A stretch of DNA of 64,000 nt, from contig NZ_LQPH01000183.1 in the NCBI RefSeq assembly GCF_002102255.1, positions 1-64,000 of the forward strand, in the 5' to 3' direction. A program made the position numbers and the translations under genes. The DNA comes from Mycobacterium nebraskense (GTDB lineage: Bacteria > Actinomycetota > Actinomycetes > Mycobacteriales > Mycobacteriaceae). Numbering within the stretch: the first letter of the stretch is position 1; each line of letters opens with the position of its first letter. Below are positions 51,915 to 60,285 of this stretch, piece after piece. Below the pieces are notes generated by a model. It saw only the letters and a program-made list of their open reading frames with translations, searched no databases and was not told the DNA's origin.

Positions 51915-54874
51915 TTCAACACTCCGATTTCAGGGTCAGCGAGCTCTTCAACCGTCATCGGCCTGCCTTCGGAGTTAAATATGCGTACCTGGATAGAGCC
52001 ACCGGGTTGACCTACCCCGGGCGCGACTTCCGATACTTCGATGGTCCATCCGTCGGGTAGGTGATCAAAAGTATAGGCGTTGTAGGGTTCACGAAGGGAA
52101 TTGACGTGCAGGGCCCGTTCCTCCCATGATGCCGGTTGGCCATCTTCCATAATGGCCAAGTACTTACCATCCGTTCTGCCAACCCGATCGACTAAAGAGC
52201 CATAATCTCGCAAGTAAGACTCAGGATCTGTGTAGGCGACACGTGTATGCGGCACAGCGCCATCGTTAAGCGGGAAATTCGCCCAAGGTTGACCCTGATC
52301 CCCAACCTTGTTAAAGCGTTCTGCATATTCCGCTTCGGCATAAGGGCGTCCAAGGGGATCGCGACCATACGGCGCTTCGGGATCACGAACAAGCTTGGCG
52401 ACGTCACCGTCGACCTTGGAAGGATCGACCGGATTGTCGGTGAAATCCCAGTGGTCACCCAACGGATCCCCGTAATGCGGGTCAAGTGGTTCATCCGGCA
52501 ACCGATGCCATCCGTCACCGGCGGGCTCGTGTGAATGCACAGGATCCTGGCGCTCGCCCCCCGGCGATTCACCGTTGCCCGGCCCCGGCGGACCATCGCC
52601 GTCGGCCGGTAGTTTCTCTCCGCGGCGACCGGAGGAATCTCCGTCGCCGTGCCCGCGCGAATCGCCCGGCCGATCGCCGTCGCCAGGCCCGCGCGGTTCT
52701 CCGCCATGCGGCGGCTGTCCGTCTGGCGGGCCACCGTCGCCGGGACTGTGCCATGCGCGACCCGGCGGAGGCATTTCCGCCGGGCGACCGCCTAGGGCTG
52801 TGAAATGCGGCGCAGAAGCCGTGGGTGAAGCAGCGATCGGGGCGGGTGCCGGTCTTGGCGCGCTCGCACCGACCTGTGCGGGCTCGATCGGCGATCCGTT
52901 AGGCGCTACCGGCGCACGCGCCGCCGAATGTTCGACTAGTTGCGGAACGCTCGACGGCACACGCTCGCCGGCGGCGGGTACGGCTGGCGGAAGTGACCCC
53001 GGTGCTGTAGCCGGTATCGGTTCACGCGGTTCGCCCACGGGCGTGGGTACCGATTCATGGGGGCGACCCGAAGGCACCGACACTGGGTCATGGGCGCTAC
53101 CCGCAGGAACCAACCCCGGATCGTGCGGACCACCACCCGCCGGCGCGGGAGCGGCCGCCGGCCCACCTCGCGGGTCCGGAACACCACCCGCAGGCGCTGA
53201 CCCTGCTGCCCGAGCCCCCGCCGGGTCGTGCGGACCACCCCCGGCCCCAGGTCCGGGAGCCTCCGGCGGCGTTGGCCCGGGGGCGGTAGATGGGCCTTGC
53301 GGCGCACCCGGTGCAGCGTCGGGTGGGTGTGGTGTCGCCTCGACGGGCGCCTCTAGGGGCTTGCCGGGCGGTAGACCCACCGGCGTACCACTAGCGGTCG
53401 GGGCTTCGATCTTGGGCAAGTCCCCGGTAACGCCTTCGAGGTTTTTGCCTAGGTCGCCGCCTGTCTTCGAGATATCAGCCAAGGCGCCACGAGCGCCCGT
53501 AATCCCGCGCAGCCCGCCGGCCGCTCCCTCACCGGCACGCCCTGCCGCGCCAGCCGCCTCAGCGCCTCGTGCAGCGGCCCCAGCACCGTCTGCCGCCGCA
53601 CCTGCTTCTCCAGCACCAGGGGCGAAGAGCGTCGCGACGTCGAAGACGTTTTCGCCGAATCCCAATCCTGGTCGAGCCTTACTCCAATCATCAAGGTGCA
53701 GCAGTGATTTGAGCATTTGCAGGTTTGTTTTCCCAGCCTCCTCGGGGTTCAGGAAGGAATTGACCAGGCTTCCCTTCCACATGGTTTTGCCCAAGGCGGA
53801 CCATGTAGACGCTGCACCCTGTGGATCGACAAAGAACCATTGTGGGTTGAGGTCGACCAGGCCTTCCAACATGCCGACAGCGCCCTTGGCGACACCCTCG
53901 TTCGTATTAGCCCACGTATCGAACGCGGTCGCGACCGGGTTCCCTACCTGTTCGCCTAAGTATTGAACGAGCTTGCCGCGGACAAACTTCTCGGACTTGA
54001 CGACCAGGCCGTCGCCGACCTGCATCACGATCTTGATTCCCTGCTCGAACGCCCGAGCTTCGCGGCCCAATTGGTGGAGCACGGCGTTGATGTCCTGGGC
54101 GATCTTCTTGATCTCGTCGATCGCGTCACCTTCGAAGATCAAGATCGCGTCATGGACTGGATCAGCCAGTGATCCCAACCGGTGCAACAGATCCCGAATA
54201 TGGTTCTGGGCCTGATCCACCTCGTTCGCGAACCCGTCGAGGCTGCTGGCCAGCTTCCCGCACTGGCCGCCGATCTTCCCCAAGCAATTGCCGATCTGGG
54301 ACAAGGCCTCATCGACCTTGTCGCCCTCAGGGATCTGCTGACCATCGAACAGCGACTTCGAAGCGTTGAGCGCGTCCCGCATCCCGCTCGCGGCCCCTCC
54401 GAAGCTTCGCCACCGAGACGCTGCCGCATGCAACCCCGCCACGTCGCCGTCGGGCCACACACCATCGACGAACGACTGCACCACTTCCCAAAGCACAGGC
54501 GGGGGCGGCCCGGGACCCAACGTCCCCGGCGGCCCCGGCGCTGAGATCTTGACCGGTTCGGCCGGCGCCTGCAACGCGCCGCCACCGCCGCCCAGCGTCG
54601 ACGCCGCTTCAACGTGTGAATAGTTGGCCGCGCCTTGCTGGATGACGGCTCCGCAATGCCGGCAGGCGTTGATAGCCGCCGCCGCGGCGTTCAGCAATGA
54701 CCCCGCGGCGTCCTGGTACGCCAGTCCGAACACCTCACCAGCCAAATCATGGCCGGTGTTGGCCGCAAAACCTGCCGTCAACACCGTCAGACCCGCGGCC
54801 ACCCCGTCGCCGGCGGCCACGACGGCGCTGCCCGCAGCGAACATCGCCTCGGGATCGACCGCTAACGGAGCCAC
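51911..54874 (-). CDS. CpnT-like polymorphic toxin with C-terminal TNT (NAD+ glycohydrolase) domain
   Basis: 987 aa. Residues 1-~95 are an ESX/WXG100-like helical pair (turn TGHDLAG). Residues ~130-420 resemble the CpnT N-terminal domain (VWPDGDVAGL..AASRW near 140-155). A Pro/Gly/Ala-rich linker spans ~430-820. The last ~100 residues are TNT-like: DRVG at 896-899, GKYLA, ERALH with Arg920, and GQPGGSIQ with Gln956. In M. tuberculosis CpnT the TNT domain destroys NAD+ in host cells, and a Gln in the corresponding GQPGG motif is needed. There is no signal peptide, consistent with ESX secretion. No esxE/esxF-like genes are adjacent. GC content falls in the toxin and immunity region (51.4-52.5 kb), suggesting exchange of the toxin tip. 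Confidence 0.82.
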   Translation of the reverse strand: MAPLAVDPEAMFAAGSAVVAAGDGVAAGLTVLTAGFAANTGHDLAGEVFGLAYQDAAGSLLNAAAAAINACRHCGAVIQQGAANYSHVEAASTLGGGGGALQAPAEPVKISAPGPPGTLGPGPPPPVLWEVVQSFVDGVWPDGDVAGLHAAASRWRSFGGAASGMRDALNASKSLFDGQQIPEGDKVDEALSQIGNCLGKIGGQCGKLASSLDGFANEVDQAQNHIRDLLHRLGSLADPVHDAILIFEGDAIDEIKKIAQDINAVLHQLGREARAFEQGIKIVMQVGDGLVVKSEKFVRGKLVQYLGEQVGNPVATAFDTWANTNEGVAKGAVGMLEGLVDLNPQWFFVDPQGAASTWSALGKTMWKGSLVNSFLNPEEAGKTNLQMLKSLLHLDDWSKARPGLGFGENVFDVATLFAPGAGEAGAAADGAGAAARGAEAAGAAGRAGEGAAGGLRGITGARGALADISKTGGDLGKNLEGVTGDLPKIEAPTASGTPVGLPPGKPLEAPVEATPHPPDAAPGAPQGPSTAPGPTPPEAPGPGAGGGPHDPAGARAAGSAPAGGVPDPRGGPAAAPAPAGGGPHDPGLVPAGSAHDPVSVPSGRPHESVPTPVGEPREPIPATAPGSLPPAVPAAGERVPSSVPQLVEHSAARAPVAPNGSPIEPAQVGASAPRPAPAPIAASPTASAPHFTALGGRPAEMPPPGRAWHSPGDGGPPDGQPPHGGEPRGPGDGDRPGDSRGHGDGDSSGRRGEKLPADGDGPPGPGNGESPGGERQDPVHSHEPAGDGWHRLPDEPLDPHYGDPLGDHWDFTDNPVDPSKVDGDVAKLVRDPEAPYGRDPLGRPYAEAEYAERFNKVGDQGQPWANFPLNDGAVPHTRVAYTDPESYLRDYGSLVDRVGRTDGKYLAIMEDGQPASWEERALHVNSLREPYNAYTFDHLPDGWTIEVSEVAPGVGQPGGSIQVRIFNSEGRPMTVEELADPEIGVLK

Positions 54875-54962
54875 GCGCGAAATTCTCGTCGAGACTGCGC
54901 GTCGCCGCTATTCACCCAATGATCGCTCCGCCAAGCTAGCCACAACCGTTGGGCGCCACAAC

Positions 54963-57221
54963 TCATTCATCCACAGCTCCCCGTGCGGTCAGCGTGATTT
55001 GGTGCCGCCCCGCCGACATCGTCACCGTCGCTTCAGCCGGCTGACCATCGAGTCGCACATCAACTCCGGGAGGCACACCGCCGAGCGTGATCCGCGTAGC
55101 GGTATCGGTGGCCACGGTGATCGTCGCCTCTGGCAGTCCGGCGAGCCCGGCACGGCGGACGTCCATGGCAAGGCTTGCGACCCCGGTAAGCCGCAGCGTC
55201 AGATACGGCAAAGCACCAACGGGCGGTCCGACCTTCCAGTCCAGTTCGCTATACCCCCCGGGAGTCGGTTCAAAGGTCGGGATAACACCGCGATGATGCC
55301 GAACGGTGTGTGTCGGGTCCGGGCGCGCATACGATCGCGCGTCGACTTCGGCGACGGCCCCGCGCCGCGCCGTCACTGCGGGATCCGCGGTCAGGCCCGA
55401 CAACCACCACACCTGATGCGGCCCGATACCCAGGTCGTCGCGCACCAGTTGCGGATACCACGCGAACGTGATGTGTCCCGGATCGGCTTGCCGCAGGGCG
55501 GTTTCCATGTGTTTGACGGAATCCTCGAAATTGTCCTGCAGCACCCAGACGAGGTGGTCCCCGGCGGGATACACGGTGAACCGGTGCCGGTAGCCCAGCC
55601 GGTCTAGCTCCAGCACCTGCTCGAGGGCCGAGGGGAACGGCACCAGTTCGTCAACGAGTCCGTGCGCGATGACGTAGGGAAGCCACCGCGCGTTCACCAA
55701 CAACTTCCAGGTATCGCCCTCGCGTGCGCACGGCGAATCCGGGTCGAGGTCGGCCGGGATGTCGACGTCGGGAAGCAGCCGCACCCCGCACGTGGGCGGG
55801 CCGGCCAGCACCACCGCCTGGGAAAACACCTCCGGATAGCTCAATCCGAGCTTGTAGGCCGCATAACCGCCCATCGAATAGCCCGAGATCACGGTGCGAT
55901 TGGGATCGGTGCCCAGTTGTTCGGCCACCCGCGCCCACACTTCCCAGACGTCGAGTTCCCCTGTGTCGAAGTACCAGGTCGACGGTCCACGGGCCAGCGG
56001 CGTGACCACTACCGAGTCTCGCCCTTCGCAGACCGCGTGCAGAAAGTGCGGGTCGATCCCGGCGAACTGGCTCTGCCCCAGGGCGAGCGAATGCAGCAGC
56101 AGAGTCAACGGCAGCATCCGGCCCGGCTTGAAACTCGACGGCAGGCACACCGAATACGGCTGCACGCGACCGAGGAACTGCGGCTTGGTGCTCAAAATGT
56201 CGTCGCCGGCGATCCCCTGTCCCAGCTCGATCGAGGACACGTACCACCGCGTCGTCGGGCCGGTGATCACCGGCTCGGGCGTGGTATCGCCGGCCGCCAG
56301 CCGATCCCACTCCACGGTCACCGCAAACTTCGATACGTCGCCGCGGGTCAATGCCTCCGCCTGCGCCATGTCCGACCAGAAGTTCAGATGCGGCGGCTCC
56401 TGCTCGTTGGTGCGGAACGCGACGTTGTAGACGTTTGGTTGCCCGGGCAGCGCGCCGTGCTCGGCGGGCACGTCGGCGAACCCGTCACCCGCCGCGTTTG
56501 CCAGCCCCGCCGCCAGCCGCACCGTCCAGCTGCCGGCCGGCTCCAGCAAGGTCCGCGGCACCTGCGCCAGAAATGTTCGCGATCCCATGTCGACGCTGTG
56601 CAGTACCGGCGTCGTGGACTGGGTGGTCAGGTCGATCAGTGTGGCGCCACTGCCCGAAACCAGCAGAGCCATGTCGATTCCGGCCGAGCGCACCCCGGCC
56701 CCGGCGGGCCACTGCTCTGGCGCAGTCCGGGCGGGATCGGTGTCGAGGGTGAACAGCGCGATGGGGACCGACGCGTCCAGCAATGTGTTCCAGTCGATCC
56801 GCCACCACGTGTGGGTCGCGGTGAGCCCGATCGCGACACGGAAGATGTCGGCGCCGTTGCGGGCCGCGGGGCCGTCCGGATAGATGTAGGTGCCGCGTGG
56901 GGGCGCCTGAACTTTCAGGTCGCCGATTGGCAGGCCCGTCGCGCCGTGGTCGTCGTAGAGGAAGTCGGTCCAAAACAGGGCACCGCCGGACACGCGGCCT
57001 GCGCCACAGGTGCGTGGAAACTCCTCGCCGAAAGGCCATCCCGACGGCACCGGAAGTTGCGGCTCGGGGCGTAGCGCCGCCGGCGGCACCCCCTCGGGCA
57101 TCCCGCCGACTACGACGAGCTCAGCGGGTGGCGCGGGCGCCGTTGCGACGGGATGCACCAGCGTGTCAGCGATGTGGCGTGCGATGCGAATCGGAAGCAG
57201 AGTCAAATCCACAAGTGACAT
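54963..57221 (-). CDS. Large alpha/beta-hydrolase (esterase-like) protein with N-terminal beta domain
   Basis: 752 aa from ATG 57221 (a TTG three bases earlier is in frame). The N-terminal ~300 residues look beta-rich, with a glucodextranase/DOMON-like pattern (GTYIYPDGP, THTWWRIDWNTLLD). The hydrolase domain (~360-640) has the nucleophile elbow GYSMGGYAAY, an acid in HGLVDELVPF, and the His in AGDHLVW. This is the layout of esterase-D/PHB-depolymerase-like enzymes. A beta-type C-terminal module follows. A possible N-terminal amphipathic helix is present but no clear signal peptide. It shares strand with the toxin gene, 88 nt upstream of it. The substrate is unknown. Confidence 0.72.
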   Translation of the reverse strand: MSLVDLTLLPIRIARHIADTLVHPVATAPAPPAELVVVGGMPEGVPPAALRPEPQLPVPSGWPFGEEFPRTCGAGRVSGGALFWTDFLYDDHGATGLPIGDLKVQAPPRGTYIYPDGPAARNGADIFRVAIGLTATHTWWRIDWNTLLDASVPIALFTLDTDPARTAPEQWPAGAGVRSAGIDMALLVSGSGATLIDLTTQSTTPVLHSVDMGSRTFLAQVPRTLLEPAGSWTVRLAAGLANAAGDGFADVPAEHGALPGQPNVYNVAFRTNEQEPPHLNFWSDMAQAEALTRGDVSKFAVTVEWDRLAAGDTTPEPVITGPTTRWYVSSIELGQGIAGDDILSTKPQFLGRVQPYSVCLPSSFKPGRMLPLTLLLHSLALGQSQFAGIDPHFLHAVCEGRDSVVVTPLARGPSTWYFDTGELDVWEVWARVAEQLGTDPNRTVISGYSMGGYAAYKLGLSYPEVFSQAVVLAGPPTCGVRLLPDVDIPADLDPDSPCAREGDTWKLLVNARWLPYVIAHGLVDELVPFPSALEQVLELDRLGYRHRFTVYPAGDHLVWVLQDNFEDSVKHMETALRQADPGHITFAWYPQLVRDDLGIGPHQVWWLSGLTADPAVTARRGAVAEVDARSYARPDPTHTVRHHRGVIPTFEPTPGGYSELDWKVGPPVGALPYLTLRLTGVASLAMDVRRAGLAGLPEATITVATDTATRITLGGVPPGVDVRLDGQPAEATVTMSAGRHQITLTARGAVDE

Positions 57222-57255
57222 CAAGCCAAACGTACGCGCCAGTGGGCCCTGGGTG

Positions 57256-58383
57256 CTACGCCACGGGCACCACGATCAGTTCGTGCGGCCGATTGTTGAC
57301 GGCCAGGCCACCGTCTTCGGTCACCACGACGATGTCCTCGATGCGGGCGCCCCACCGGCCCGGGAAGTAGATGCCGGGCTCGATGGAGAAGGCCATGCCC
57401 GCGGTCAGCGGCAGGTGATTGCCCGCGACGATGTAGGGCTCCTCGTGGACCGACAGCCCGATGCCGTGACCGGTGCGGTGCACGAAAGCCTCCGCAAGCC
57501 CGGCGTCTGCCAGCACATCGCGGGCGGCGGCGTCGACCTGCTCGGCCGTCACGCCCGGACGAACCGCATCGACGGCCGCACACTGCGCCCGCTGTAGCAC
57601 CGAATACTGCTGCGCCACTTCGGGGTCCGGCTCGCCGATACTGTAGGTGCGGGTCGAGTCGGAGTGATAGCCGGGCTCATAGGCGCCGCCGATATCGACG
57701 ACGACGATGTCACCGACTTGCAGTTCGCGATCCGAATAGCCGTGGTGCGGGTCGGCGCTGTGCGGCCCGGAGCCGACGATGATGAACGCCACCTCCGAAT
57801 GCCCCTCGGCCACAATCGCTTCCGCGATGTCGGCGACCACGTCGGCCTCGGTCCGGCCTGGTACCAGAAACTCCGGCACGCGGGCGTGCACGCGATCGAT
57901 GGCAGCGCCGGCTTTGCGCAGCGCGTCGATCTCGCATTCCTCCTTGACCATCCGCAGCGTGCGCATCACGTCGGTTGCCAACACGGGCAACACTCCAAGC
58001 ACCCCGGCCAGCGGCAAGAGGTGCAGCGCCGGCATGGAATCCGTAACGGCGGTCGCGGCGGGAGCACCCCCCAACGCCACACCCACCAATTGATAAGGGT
58101 CGTCGCCGTCGACCCAATCCCGCACCGCGAGCCCCAGTTCCGCGACCGCCGACCCCTTGAGCGAGGCCAGTTCCAGCCGCGGCACCACCACCGTCGGGTC
58201 ACCGGACGCCGGCAACACCAGCGCGGTGAACCGCTCGAGCGTCTGGGCGCGCGACCCGACGAGATAGCGCAGGTCGTACCCCGGCGTGATCACCAGCGCG
58301 GACAACCCCGCGTCGGCGGTCGCGGCGGCGGCCGCCGACAGCCGCCGGGCATACACCCCTGCGTCGAACCGATGAGATTCCAT
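57256..58383 (-). CDS. pepE: Xaa-Pro dipeptidase/aminopeptidase PepE (M24 family)
   Basis: 375 aa, as in M. tuberculosis PepE. A pita-bread metallopeptidase that removes residues N-terminal to proline in the cytoplasm. The five metal ligands are recognisable: Asp in VVVDIGG, Asp in HSDSTRTY, His in HRTGHGIG, Glu in FSIEPGIYF and Glu in RIEDIVVV. The N-terminal creatinase-like domain (~residues 1-140) is complete. It is divergent from the 5'-3' exonuclease gene, with a ~100-bp region between. Confidence 0.95.
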   Translation of the reverse strand: MESHRFDAGVYARRLSAAAAATADAGLSALVITPGYDLRYLVGSRAQTLERFTALVLPASGDPTVVVPRLELASLKGSAVAELGLAVRDWVDGDDPYQLVGVALGGAPAATAVTDSMPALHLLPLAGVLGVLPVLATDVMRTLRMVKEECEIDALRKAGAAIDRVHARVPEFLVPGRTEADVVADIAEAIVAEGHSEVAFIIVGSGPHSADPHHGYSDRELQVGDIVVVDIGGAYEPGYHSDSTRTYSIGEPDPEVAQQYSVLQRAQCAAVDAVRPGVTAEQVDAAARDVLADAGLAEAFVHRTGHGIGLSVHEEPYIVAGNHLPLTAGMAFSIEPGIYFPGRWGARIEDIVVVTEDGGLAVNNRPHELIVVPVA

Positions 58384-58485
58384 GGCAGCCAGGCTAACCC
58401 GCTCGGCCCAACGCCGACTTGTCGCGCCGATTGGCCTGGGTAGTCAACAACAAGTCGACGCTCGGCAACGTGAGACGATAGCCGC

Positions 58486-59442
58486 ATGCCCGCACCGCTA
58501 CTGCTGCTCGACGGGGCCAGCATGTGGTTCCGGTCCTATTTCGGGGTGCCGTCGTCGATCACCGCCCCCGACGGCCGGCCCGTCAACGCCGTGCGCGGAT
58601 TCATCGATTCAATGGCCGTGGTGATCAACCAGCAACGTCCCAGCCGGCTGGTGGTGTGCCTGGACCTGGATTGGCGGCCGCAGTTCCGCGTGGACCTCGT
58701 CCCGTCCTACAAGGCCCATCGCGTCGCGGAGCCCGAGCCCGAGGGCCAACCGGACGTCGAAGAGGTCCCCGACGACCTGACGCCCCAGATCGACATGATC
58801 ATGGAGCTGCTGGACGCCTTCGGGATCCCGACCGCGGGCGCCGAAGGGTTCGAGGCCGACGATGTGCTCGGCACGCTGGCCGCCCGCGAACGCCGTGACC
58901 CGGTGGTGGTGGTCAGCGGTGACCGCGACCTGCTGCAGGTGGTGTCCGACGATCCGGTACCGGTCCGAGTGCTCTACCTGGGCCGCGGGCTGACCAAAGC
59001 CACCCTGTTCGGGCCGGCGGAGGTCGCCGATCATTACGGCGTGCCGGAGCATCGGGCCGGGCCGGCCTACGCCGAATTCGCGCTGATGCGCGGTGATCCG
59101 TCCGACGGCCTGCCGGGCGTGCCGGGTGTCGGTGAGAAGACGGCGGCGACGCTGCTGGCCCAGCACGGGTCGCTGGAGCAGATCCTGGCGGCCGCCCACG
59201 ACCCGAAATCGAAGATGGCGAAGGGACTGCGCTCGAAACTGCTGGGTGCCACCAACTACATCGAGGCCGCAGGACAGGTGGTGCGGGTGGCCACCGACGC
59301 GCCCGTCAGCCTGTCGACCCCGACCGACGCGCTACCGCTCGCGGCCGACGACCCGCACCGCACCGCCAAGCTGGCGACCAAACTGGGCGTCGGGTCCTCG
59401 ATAGCCCGGTTGCAGAAAGCGCTCGACGCGCTCCCCGCATAG
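58486..59442 (+). CDS. 5'-3' exonuclease / FEN-like nuclease (Rv2090 homologue)
   Basis: 318 aa. Homologous to the 5'-nuclease domain of DNA polymerase I and encoded as a stand-alone protein. Acidic metal-binding contexts: LLLDGASMWFRSYFG, GFEADDVLGTLA, VSGDRDLLQVV. The helix-two-turn-helix DNA-binding motif is GVPGVGEKTAATLL. It is likely involved in flap removal during Okazaki fragment or repair processing. The M. tuberculosis copy is annotated longer, probably through a different start choice. It converges on the Rv2091c-like gene, 4 nt between stops. Confidence 0.94.
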   Translation: MPAPLLLLDGASMWFRSYFGVPSSITAPDGRPVNAVRGFIDSMAVVINQQRPSRLVVCLDLDWRPQFRVDLVPSYKAHRVAEPEPEGQPDVEEVPDDLTPQIDMIMELLDAFGIPTAGAEGFEADDVLGTLAARERRDPVVVVSGDRDLLQVVSDDPVPVRVLYLGRGLTKATLFGPAEVADHYGVPEHRAGPAYAEFALMRGDPSDGLPGVPGVGEKTAATLLAQHGSLEQILAAAHDPKSKMAKGLRSKLLGATNYIEAAGQVVRVATDAPVSLSTPTDALPLAADDPHRTAKLATKLGVGSSIARLQKALDALPA

Positions 59443-59446
59443 CCGA

Positions 59447-60205
59447 CTACTGCGGGCGGCCGACCTCGTAGGTGCCCTTGTTGTCCTGGAACGTCACCGT
59501 CACGTGCTTGGTGGCGCCGTCGATGCTGACGTCGCAGTCGAACGTGGCGCCCTTCTTGACGGTGGGATTCTGGCCATGGTTGCACTTGACGTTTTGGACG
59601 TTCTTGGCGCCGTAGCCGTTCGTCTCGTCGGTCAGGACCTGCTGCACACCGGTCTGCGCCTTATTGACGTCCAGCTTGGTGGTGACGAAGAACCCGGGCT
59701 GCCAGAACCCGAGCACCAGCACCACCGCGATGAGCAGAAACGCGATCGCCCCGCCCACGCCCGCGATCAGGCCGACCGACCGCTTCTTGGCCGGTTGCTG
59801 CTCGTAGGGCGGGTACTGCTGCGGGTACTGGCCCGGCTGCCCGTACTGACCCGGCTGGCCATACTGTCCGGGCTGACCGTACTGACCCGGCTGCGCGTAC
59901 TGACCGGGCTGCGCGTACTGGCCCGGCTGCCCGTATTGACCGGGCTGCCCGTACTGGCCGGGCTGCGCATACTGCCCGGGCTGCCCGTAGCCGGGCTGCT
60001 GCGGATATTGCTGCGGGTAGGCCTGTTCGCCCGGCTGCTGATACTGCGGGTACTCGGCAGGCGGCGTGTACGCCGGGGCCTGCCAGGTCGCCTCCTGGCC
60101 CGGCTGCTGCTGCCACGGCGAACCGACCTGGGTCGGTTCGGAGGAGTGATCGCTACCTTGGCCGGGCGGTTGCCACTGCTGCTCCGGTCCCTGCGGTCCG
60201 CTCAT
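59447..60205 (-). CDS. QPGQY-repeat membrane protein with DUF4333-like C-terminus (Rv2091c homologue)
   Basis: 252 aa. The cytoplasmic N-terminal ~140 residues are rich in Gln, Pro, Tyr and Gly and include nine tandem [GA]QPGQY units (residues 74-127). A basic stop (KKR) precedes one membrane helix at ~144-167. The outer ~85 residues contain two cysteines (KCNHG and FDCDV) and resemble the DUF4333 fold found in mycobacterial membrane proteins. The repeats suggest multivalent, possibly phase-separating protein contacts at the membrane (inference). It is 80 nt downstream of helY on the same strand. Confidence 0.85.
   Translation of the reverse strand: MSGPQGPEQQWQPPGQGSDHSSEPTQVGSPWQQQPGQEATWQAPAYTPPAEYPQYQQPGEQAYPQQYPQQPGYGQPGQYAQPGQYGQPGQYGQPGQYAQPGQYAQPGQYGQPGQYGQPGQYGQPGQYPQQYPPYEQQPAKKRSVGLIAGVGGAIAFLLIAVVLVLGFWQPGFFVTTKLDVNKAQTGVQQVLTDETNGYGAKNVQNVKCNHGQNPTVKKGATFDCDVSIDGATKHVTVTFQDNKGTYEVGRPQ
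59825..59986 (-). repeat. Nine tandem 18-bp units encoding [GA]QPGQY
   Basis: The coding strand repeats an 18-nt unit nine times (residues 74-127 of the Rv2091c-like protein) with only small changes (Gly/Ala at the first position). Copy number at such sites can vary by slippage, so length polymorphism between strains is likely. Confidence 0.9.
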
Positions 60206-60285
60206 CGTCTCTCCTCAGCCCCTTGTGTCTCGGCATGAATTATCGGCGTAATGCTTTCCCGGATCTACGGTAGCTTCGGCTCAGC

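Noticed and set aside
59825..59986. CRISPR-like tandem repeats
   Set aside because: Units are 18 bp with no spacers, in frame and coding for QPGQY; no cas genes nearby.
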